Shown here piece after piece: positions 1 through 4,839 of a DNA stretch of 5,513 nt. Position 1 is the stretch's first letter; each line of letters begins with the position of its first letter. Origin of the DNA: JBLHLB01 sp047618505 (lineage in GTDB: Bacteria > Planctomycetota > UBA1135 > GCA-002686595); NCBI GenBank assembly GCA_047618505.1, contig JBLHLB010000287.1, positions 1 through 5,513 on the forward strand, given 5' to 3'. The position numbers and the translations under genes are program-made. The notes below the pieces were generated by a model that saw nothing but the letters and a program-made list of their open reading frames with translations, was not told where the DNA came from and did no database searches.

Positions 1-62
1 AGGCCACAGAGAATGACCGGAAGAAGTGCGAGCGGAGTTGAGGAACGTTGAGCGCTGGGCAT
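1..62 (-). CDS. Possible 5' end of a minus-strand gene with a signal-peptide-like N-terminus, cut by the left edge
   Basis: Reading leftward from an ATG at 62, the frame stays open to the window edge (20 full codons). It gives a peptide beginning MPSAQRSSTP followed by the hydrophobic run LALLPVILCG. One arginine followed by a hydrophobic core is what a secretion signal looks like, and the Cys after VIL could be a poor lipobox. Against it, no Shine-Dalgarno precedes the ATG (the upstream minus-strand bases are TTTTCCTCCGCT), third-position GC is not strongly raised, and 20 codons open by chance is unremarkable. The same frame has a stop at 75-77, so 62 is the only ATG available. If real, the gene would lie downstream of and co-oriented with the beta-propeller gene. 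No function can be assigned. Confidence 0.22.
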   Translation of the reverse strand, partial: MPSAQRSSTPLALLPVILCG

Positions 63-408
63 AGCGGAGGAAAATCAAGCGAAGGCGGACGGGAGGACCG
101 CCCCCACTATGGGAACCAAGCGCTCGCCCTGGAAGCCGCCCGCGCCACTCCCGGCGAGGAACCCTTGAGATCTTTCGAATGTGGGCTCCCCAAGCTCGGG
201 GGAACTACCCGTCCTAAGTCCCCTAGCGCCACTGCATCTGCTGGAGTCCCGTGCCGTCAAAATTGAACTCCAGCCGGAGTGTCTGGCCATTGGCGTCCCT
301 CCCCGATGATTCGTGCGTTGTACTCGCGACCGCAATGAGGACTGCCCTGGTCGCTGCAGATGGCTATGACGGAGTGAGGTTGAGCTGGGCTTGGCCTCCG
401 GGCTGGCG
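63..408. other. Intergenic stretch without a recognisable gene
   Basis: About 350 bases lie between the beta-propeller stop codon and the left-edge candidate. I find no ORF whose translation resembles a protein family, and no tRNA cloverleaf or other RNA gene I can recognise. Small inverted repeats are present: an 8-bp pair at 240-247 and 267-274 with a 19-nt loop, a 5-bp pair at 267-271 and 276-280, and a 6-bp pair at 326-331 and 349-354. The first two share one arm and so could form only alternatively. The 5-bp pair is also listed as a weak terminator candidate. Confidence 0.6.
259..280 (-). terminator. Weak candidate terminator for the beta-propeller gene
   Basis: On the minus strand, a 5-bp stem with a GGCT tetraloop (ACTCC GGCT GGAGT, plus positions 267-280) is followed immediately by TCAATTTT (plus 259-266). 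This is the only GC hairpin followed by a T-containing tract between the beta-propeller stop at 409 and the left edge. The stem is short, the T-run is interrupted, and it lies about 130 bases past the stop, so factor-independent termination is possible but unproven. An overlapping 8-bp inverted repeat (240-247 with 267-274) would compete with it. Confidence 0.2.
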
Positions 409-1839
409 CTAACCGTCGTCACGTAGGCAGTAGAGGAATGCCTCTCCGCGTAGGAACAGATCCGAACCGATGGCGATGGGGGAGGCACTGAAGGAGTCGT
501 TCAGCATGTTGCGGGCCAGGACCTGGGGTTCGTCCGCGTGGCTGATGACGACGGTTTCTCCGCTGCGATCGACGATGTAGATCCGACCCGCGGCGCCCAG
601 GGGTGAAGCGTAGACGTCGTTGATGCCGCTCAATCGAGTGGGCTTGCCCTCACGCTCTCCGGTTTTCGCGTCGTAGCGGGAGACGATGCCCTGGTAGTGA
701 TTGAGGATGTAGAGCGCGTTGCCGTAGAGCAGTGGCGAGGGCACGTAGGGTGCCGTGCGACGGTGGTACCAGACGACATGGTCGGTCTCCTCAAGGTCGC
801 CCTTGGCTCCCTCGAGGCGGAGGGCGAGGAGGGCCTGTTTCTCGTAACTGCTAGCCGCAAAGAGCATCCCGTGGCCAAAAACTGGCGTGGCGACCACGTT
901 GTGAGAGAGTCCTGGGCAGCGCCAAATCACCTCTCCGTTCTCGGGGTTGTAGGCGCGCACATACTTCGTTCCGCAGACGATGAGTTGCGGTCCGTCGGAG
1001 AGCTCGACGACGATCGGGGATGTCCATGACGTGACTTCATCGCGCACAACACGCCAGCGTTCCTTACCGGTCAATTTGTCGAGGGCGACTAGGTAGGACT
1101 GGCCCTCATGGTCGGCGTTGACGAAGAGGCTGTCGCCGAACAACGCCGGGCTGCTGCCTTCCCCATGGCCGTGTTTCGATTGCAGCTGCTCGGGCTCCGT
1201 CTTCCACAGGACCTGTCCACCCATGTCCAAACAGAAGACACCGGCCGACCCGAAGGAGGCATAGAAGCGTTCGCCGTCCGTCACGGGAGACCCGGACGCA
1301 TAGGTTCCGCTCGAGTGCCCGCCCTCGAACGGGAAGCGCTCGGCCAGGGTTGTTTGCCAAACGATCTCACCGCTTGTCTGGTCCACCGCGAAGGCAAGAA
1401 AGCGGTGGGCCTGGTCGACGAATACGTTGTTGTGGGCACCGGGGGCTGTTTCCGGACGCGGCTCCGTGCGCTCGCCAATGGGATGCGTTGCGGTCATAAA
1501 CAGGAGCCCGCCCGCGACCACCGGAGTGGCGTGACCCTTGCCGGGGAGCGCAACTCGCCAATGCAGGTTCTCCGTCTCGCTCCACTCCAGGGGCGGCGTT
1601 GCATCGGGCGCGACACCTGTGCCCAAGGGGCCCCGCCACTGGGCCCAAGTCGCGACTGGGGGGGCAGGCTCTTCGACCTGTTGTGCCGCGGGGGCATAGC
1701 CAAAGACCGCGGGGGCATAGCCAAAGACCGCGGGGGCATAGCCAAAGACCGCGGGGGCATAGCCAAAGAGTAGCGCTGTTGCGACCAGGCACAGCCAAGG
1801 GCGCAGGGTCTCCGGACTTCCGATTGTTGCGTTGCTCAT
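409..1839 (-). CDS. Exported PQQ-like (BamB-like) beta-propeller repeat protein with an expanded signal peptide
   Basis: A 476-residue protein. Residues 1-24 give a basic/hydrophobic signal sequence (RPWLCLVATALL). Residues 25-52 are four copies of FGYAPAV (the last ends in Ala). From about residue 65 comes the WAQWRGPLGTG...LEWSETENLHWR opening typical of PQQ-like propeller proteins of planctomycetes and relatives. Blade signatures recur: VDQTSGEIVWQ (152-162), DKLTGKERWRV (254-264), NPENGEVIWRC (298-308) and DAKTGERE (390-397), with 'SP' or 'TP' plus a hydrophobic strand before each. This fold is an extracytoplasmic beta-propeller. Many relatives have no demonstrated cofactor or enzyme activity, and I see nothing proving PQQ binding. 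The start is ATG 1839: there is no other Met before about residue 115, and a later start would lose the signal peptide. No Shine-Dalgarno is visible. A TAGAAT box seven bases upstream suggests a leaderless mRNA. The gene diverges from the glycosyltransferase; a partnership between them is not implied by sequence. Confidence 0.9.
   Translation of the reverse strand: MSNATIGSPETLRPWLCLVATALLFGYAPAVFGYAPAVFGYAPAVFGYAPAAQQVEEPAPPVATWAQWRGPLGTGVAPDATPPLEWSETENLHWRVALPGKGHATPVVAGGLLFMTATHPIGERTEPRPETAPGAHNNVFVDQAHRFLAFAVDQTSGEIVWQTTLAERFPFEGGHSSGTYASGSPVTDGERFYASFGSAGVFCLDMGGQVLWKTEPEQLQSKHGHGEGSSPALFGDSLFVNADHEGQSYLVALDKLTGKERWRVVRDEVTSWTSPIVVELSDGPQLIVCGTKYVRAYNPENGEVIWRCPGLSHNVVATPVFGHGMLFAASSYEKQALLALRLEGAKGDLEETDHVVWYHRRTAPYVPSPLLYGNALYILNHYQGIVSRYDAKTGEREGKPTRLSGINDVYASPLGAAGRIYIVDRSGETVVISHADEPQVLARNMLNDSFSASPIAIGSDLFLRGEAFLYCLRDDG
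1686..1769 (-). repeat. Four perfect tandem copies of a 21-bp unit inside the signal-peptide coding region
   Basis: Copies lie at 1686-1706, 1707-1727, 1728-1748 and 1749-1769. They are identical base for base, and the array is exactly four copies: the repeat cannot be extended by a base on either side. Because 21 is divisible by three, each copy adds seven in-frame residues (FGYAPAV) to the beta-propeller protein at residues 25-52. Perfect identity argues for recent expansion by slippage or unequal recombination, or for an assembly artefact. The fourth encoded copy ends in Ala rather than Val because the codon after it belongs to the unique AQQVEEP sequence. Confidence 0.97.
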
Positions 1840-1846
1840 AGCTTTG

Positions 1847-1852
1847 ATTCTA
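1847..1852 (-). promoter_or_regulatory. Candidate -10 box for a leaderless beta-propeller transcript
   Basis: On the minus strand the hexamer TAGAAT (5 of 6 matches to TATAAT) is followed by seven bases (CAAAGCT) and then the ATG at 1839. A sigma-70 type start site would fall on or next to the A of the start codon, so the mRNA would have no leader. This fits the lack of any Shine-Dalgarno. The -35 region at a 17-bp spacing (AGCCCT on the minus strand, plus 1870-1875) does not match TTGACA, so the box could be a chance match. Confidence 0.4.
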
Positions 1853-1967
1853 CAGGGCTTCCGTCGTCGAGGGCTGCAAGGGGTGGCAACGCTCTTTGGG
1901 GGTGGAGTGAGGGAGAAGGAGTCGGGCAGGTGCTACCCTTGGGCGATCGCTGCATTGACGAACATTC

Positions 1968-1972
1968 AAGGA
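1968..1972 (+). promoter_or_regulatory. Ribosome binding site that decides the glycosyltransferase start
   Basis: AAGGA at 1968-1972 lies nine bases before GTG 1982, in frame with the glycosyltransferase. The other in-frame options are TTG 1832, which overlaps the start of the divergent gene and would add an unlikely 50-residue lead; GTG 1907; TTG 1955; and ATG 2036, which sits inside the first membrane segment. TTG 1955 and ATG 2036 lack a good purine box at the right distance. GTG 1907 has only a G-rich GGGGGTGG close upstream. Confidence 0.6.
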
Positions 1973-1981
1973 CAGCCAAGC

Positions 1982-3559
1982 GTGGGTGTTGGGGGACGCG
2001 CGTCCCTTGGTTCCTATCTTGCTCTAGTGGGGATCATGGCACTGGCCCTGGCCGTTCGTCTGTGGGCGGTCTCGCGCATGCTGGTACTCACGCCCGATGG
2101 CACGCACTACGGCACCCTCGCGCGCCATGGCCTGGAGGGGTCCTGGCGGGATGTACTCGATCCGGCCTGGCCCCCCCTCTCTCCGTGGCTTACGGCCACG
2201 GTGGCGCGGATGTTTGAGTCGGGGGCGTCCTCCTTGGATGTTGAGCGAGCGGGCTACCTCGTGTCGGCGGTCGCAGGGACCCTTGTGCTTTGGCCGGTCT
2301 GGGAGCTTGCACGGCGTTGGCGCGGCGTGCTGGTGGCCCACATCGCGATTGTGCTCCTGGCCTTCCACCCCAACGCGACCCGCTATGCAGCCTACGTGCA
2401 GAGCGACAGCGTTTACCTGCTGTTGTTAGTCTTGGCCGTGCTGGCCTTTACCCGCGGCGCTTCCAGTGGGAAGAGGACGCACCTGTCGGTGGCCTCTGCT
2501 GGTGCCCTTGCGGCCTTGGCTGTGTTGGCACGGCCCGAAGGCTGGGTGCTCGTGGGTGTGTTCGCGCTTACGCTGCTGCGCAGGGGAGAGCGGCGCGTGC
2601 AGCTCCTTGCCCTGCTTGCCCCGGTCGCACTTCTGCTCGGGCCGTGGCTGCTCTTCCTCCATGGCGAGCTGGGCGAGTGGAGCCCCGGAGCGAAGGGTGG
2701 GTTCAATTTTCACTTGGCACACGAGGAACTTTTTGAAGCCCATGGGATCGAAGTAGAGCACGGCGATGTCATGGCTCTGCGCGAGCCCGGACAGCCCTGG
2801 AGAGGTGGCGACTATCGTGTCGCGGAACTCCTGCGTGCGGCGCCTCTCCAAGTCTTCCTTAGGATGAGCCGCACAGTCATTACCGGCCTCGTGGACAAGC
2901 TGCCAAGTGCAGTGTCGTGGCCACTTCTCCTGTTGGGACTTTACGGATTTCGCAAGAGTTCGGGGAGGCGTCCGGAGTGGTGGAGTGTTGTGGTTCCCCT
3001 GTTGCTGCTGACCGTTGCGTTCTACGGCCCGTTCTTTGTCATCCGGCGCTTCTTCCTCCCCTTCGTCCCGTTCTTCATGATCGGCGCAGGTGCAGGACTG
3101 GAGGCCATAGGCAGGCGCTATTCACGGGTTGGGCAGCGCGGCGTGGCGGGCCTTGTGCTGGTCACGGTCGCGCTCATGCTGGCGGACACTTCGCGTTTCC
3201 TGGGGCGCCGCGAGAACCATTTGGTCTACCGCGATGCAGGGGCCTGGCTGCGTTCCCATGGGAATGGGTCACGGATTGTCCTGGCGGGAGCGAGCCCAGA
3301 GCCCGCGTTCTATGGGGAAGTGAGTTATCAGCTTGTGCTGGACTCGGATCCGGGGAATCTCTTGGGTTGGCTGCGGGCCAAGGGCGCGACGCACTTCTTC
3401 CTTCTCACCCCAGGCGAGGATATTCGGTTGCAGGCCTGGCTTGTACCCGGCGGGGAGCCGGACTGGCTTACCGATCGGCTTGAGTTTGAGGGCGGCGGCG
3501 ACCGTCTAGTCTTTTGGCGAGTCGCAGGCGACGGCGCGTTGCCCTCTCCGCCAGATTGA
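1982..3559 (+). CDS. Polytopic membrane glycosyltransferase, GT39/ArnT-like (GT-C fold)
   Basis: From GTG 1982 the protein is 525 residues; the frame itself is open from a TTG at 1832. It shows about ten to eleven hydrophobic segments, at roughly residues 12-30, 93-108, 115-129, 143-157, 168-182, 187-199, 206-226, 311-323, 334-352, 359-376 and 386-401. Right after the first is TPDGTHY, whose Asp39 sits where GT-C enzymes carry the catalytic acidic residue in the first extracytoplasmic loop. Other family-like landmarks are NATRYAAYVQSDSVYLLL (131-148), LARPEG (182-187), RRFFLPFVPFF (355-365), and a soluble C-terminal part from about 405 with YRDAGAWLRSHG and GWLRAKGATHFFL. Such enzymes transfer a sugar from a polyprenyl-phosphate donor to a lipid, glycan or protein on the outer face of the inner membrane. 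Donor and acceptor cannot be read from the sequence. It ends flush against the convergent kinase gene. Confidence 0.85.
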   Translation: MGVGGRASLGSYLALVGIMALALAVRLWAVSRMLVLTPDGTHYGTLARHGLEGSWRDVLDPAWPPLSPWLTATVARMFESGASSLDVERAGYLVSAVAGTLVLWPVWELARRWRGVLVAHIAIVLLAFHPNATRYAAYVQSDSVYLLLLVLAVLAFTRGASSGKRTHLSVASAGALAALAVLARPEGWVLVGVFALTLLRRGERRVQLLALLAPVALLLGPWLLFLHGELGEWSPGAKGGFNFHLAHEELFEAHGIEVEHGDVMALREPGQPWRGGDYRVAELLRAAPLQVFLRMSRTVITGLVDKLPSAVSWPLLLLGLYGFRKSSGRRPEWWSVVVPLLLLTVAFYGPFFVIRRFFLPFVPFFMIGAGAGLEAIGRRYSRVGQRGVAGLVLVTVALMLADTSRFLGRRENHLVYRDAGAWLRSHGNGSRIVLAGASPEPAFYGEVSYQLVLDSDPGNLLGWLRAKGATHFFLLTPGEDIRLQAWLVPGGEPDWLTDRLEFEGGGDRLVFWRVAGDGALPSPPD

Positions 3560-3562
3560 TCA
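3557..3562. other. Palindromic TGATCA holding the stop codons of both convergent genes
   Basis: TGATCA reads TGA on the plus strand (3557-3559, end of the glycosyltransferase) and TGA on the minus strand (3562-3560, end of the kinase). The two genes abut with neither a spacer nor an overlap, so there is no room for a conventional bidirectional terminator between them. Transcription from each side must end inside, or run through, the opposing gene. Confidence 0.9.
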
Positions 3563-4837
3563 CCGAGACTGACGTTCGGAGTTTGGCCCCAGCTGTTCGG
3601 CCAGGTACGCCTCACGAAAAGCACTCCCGTGTGCCGCTTCCACGAGGTCGATCTTGTCCACTTCACGTAGGCGCGTTCCAGGTCCTAGGTGTAGGCCGCC
3701 GTCAAGTCCTAGTAGACACTGCGCGGGCGCAACCGTTGCGAAGCCGCGATCATGTAGAGCTCCGGCGACGCGCCCCAGTGCTGTTGCAGTGACTCCCGGT
3801 GTATCCTCGCCGTAGACCGACCGAGACCCGGCGGGCAAGGCGTAGATGAAGCGCGTTTGGGGTCCGAGTTTCAGGAGCATCAGCGGCTCCGCGCAGGGCA
3901 AGTAGTGCCGGGAGGCACGCCCAAGCTCGACCCAGTCCCGCTCGGATTCGCGACCGCCCTCCCGCACAAGGAGGCTCTGGTTTGGCCGGATGGGATGGGG
4001 GACGGGATCGGGCGCAAGGGCCGTAGATGCTGCCCAATCCACGAATTCACTCTCTTCGCTGGGCTTGACGCCGATGCCCGTGAGGACGGTGAGTCCAGTT
4101 GCGTCCTTCAGGGAACGGCACCAGGCACTTGGCCGCAGCCAGCGGGATTCCAATTCGGCAATTGCCCGGCGACGGTGGTGTCGAGCGCGACCCTCGAGCT
4201 TTTGCCCCAGGTCTTTCATTCCAGGCAACTGAGCCCGACTCTCGGCGGGTAGGGCCGCCCTCCAGGCCAGGAGGAAGCGTCGTCGAAGTCCGAGGTCAAC
4301 GAACTCACGTGTAGCCGACGCAAGCGCGACCAGGTCTTCGACCCAGCCGGCAACAGCGCGCTTCGGCTGAATGCACGCGCGGGCGACATCGATGAGCCAA
4401 GGCTTCCCATCGTGGTCGAAGAGGATGTTCCCACCGTGTAAGTCTCCGTGGTTGAGACCGACGCCGTGGACGCCGGCAATTAGGACCCCGAGGCGAGTCG
4501 CCATTCGCTCGCGTGAGTCCGGCCCGGGCCGATTCCCCAAATCCTCGAGCCTGACTGCGTCCTTAATGTGCTCCAGCGCGATCTCCCAGGCGCCATCCCG
4601 TGCGTGCGTGACACCCAGGGAGTTCGGGACCGCCAGGCCCAGGCCGGACAGATACCGGGACATGCGATGTTCCCGTTGCGCGCGTCGCTTGTCTCCCAAG
4701 CGTCGCAGCCACTTCTGCGCGTGGAACCGCTTGACCACGTGCGTGCTTCCATCCGCCGCCCGCTCAAGGGAAATGCTGCGGCTGCGTCCCCCATGGAGGA
4801 GCGCGCGTGTAACCGCCGCTGTTGCAGTGGGCTCCAT
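3560..4837 (-). CDS. WaaP/Kdo-kinase-family protein with a second, degenerate kinase-like domain
   Basis: A 425-residue protein. Residues 1-200 are a small-molecule/lipid kinase domain of the lipopolysaccharide kinase (Kdo/WaaP) type: beta-3 Lys36 in HVVKRF, likely alpha-C Glu56 in RAQREHR, catalytic loop HGDLHGGNILF (130-140) with Asp132 and Asn137, and metal-binding Asp150 in WLIDVARA. Family members phosphorylate LPS inner-core sugars at the cytoplasmic face; the substrate here is unknown. Residues 205-245 are a basic linker. Residues about 285-410 repeat the kinase layout without the catalytic residues: SLLVRE corresponds to HVVKRF, ASRHYL to MSRYL, and LGRVAGALHDRGFATVAPAQCLLGL lines up with the stretch from LGVLIAGVHGVGL to NILF, so that H130 and D132 become Thr368 and Ala370. 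The start, ATG 4837, overlaps the upstream PAP2 stop as TAATG, so translation is probably coupled to it; there is no strong Shine-Dalgarno. A general aminoglycoside-phosphotransferase-like kinase is the alternative reading. Confidence 0.82.
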   Translation of the reverse strand: MEPTATAAVTRALLHGGRSRSISLERAADGSTHVVKRFHAQKWLRRLGDKRRAQREHRMSRYLSGLGLAVPNSLGVTHARDGAWEIALEHIKDAVRLEDLGNRPGPDSRERMATRLGVLIAGVHGVGLNHGDLHGGNILFDHDGKPWLIDVARACIQPKRAVAGWVEDLVALASATREFVDLGLRRRFLLAWRAALPAESRAQLPGMKDLGQKLEGRARHHRRRAIAELESRWLRPSAWCRSLKDATGLTVLTGIGVKPSEESEFVDWAASTALAPDPVPHPIRPNQSLLVREGGRESERDWVELGRASRHYLPCAEPLMLLKLGPQTRFIYALPAGSRSVYGEDTPGVTATALGRVAGALHDRGFATVAPAQCLLGLDGGLHLGPGTRLREVDKIDLVEAAHGSAFREAYLAEQLGPNSERQSR

Positions 4838-4839
4838 TA
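4835..4839 (-). promoter_or_regulatory. TAATG stop/start overlap coupling the PAP2 gene to the kinase gene
   Basis: On the minus strand the bases read TAATG: TAA ends the PAP2 protein and ATG begins the kinase, sharing one A. The upstream bases (CCAGAAGCCCCC) hold only a weak AGAAG as a possible ribosome site. Terminating ribosomes would therefore be the main source of initiation on the kinase, which predicts a fixed production ratio of the two proteins. Confidence 0.8.

Noticed and set aside
170..190. TTCGAAT resembling a tRNA T-loop
   Set aside because: The flanking bases do not form a 5-bp T-stem, and no acceptor or anticodon arm can be built around it.
240..274. 8-bp inverted repeat (GCTGGAGT/ACTCCAGC) as a terminator or attachment site
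   Set aside because: The 19-nt loop, absence of a T-tract on either strand and absence of a nearby integrase or transposase leave no support beyond chance pairing.
75..488. 137-codon minus-strand frame overlapping the end of the beta-propeller gene
   Set aside because: It overlaps the well-supported gene in another frame, its Ser/Arg/Pro-rich translation has no family-like motifs, and it looks like a by-product of GC-rich sequence.
1108..1773. 221-codon plus-strand frame with repeated RGGIAKD units
   Set aside because: Antisense shadow of the beta-propeller gene. The repeat is open in every frame simply because the unit is 21 bp long.
1931..1939. TGCTACCCT as an extended -10 promoter for the glycosyltransferase
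   Set aside because: Only three of six -10 positions match and there is no -35 match at the proper spacing; too weak to list as a feature.
1871..1943. G-rich tract with several GGG runs in the divergent intergenic region, as a possible G-quadruplex
   Set aside because: At least one loop is about 10-14 bases, and the runs are irregular and not repeated elsewhere; ordinary GC-rich sequence explains it.
1943..1950. GCGATCGC palindrome as a possible operator or HIP1-like element
   Set aside because: I noticed it only once and it has no dyad extension; an 8-bp GC-rich palindrome alone is not evidence of a site.
1930..2217. 95-codon plus-strand frame from GTG 1930 with a purine-rich sequence upstream
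   Set aside because: It overlaps the glycosyltransferase in another frame, and its translation is Cys/Gly/Arg-rich without any recognisable domain.
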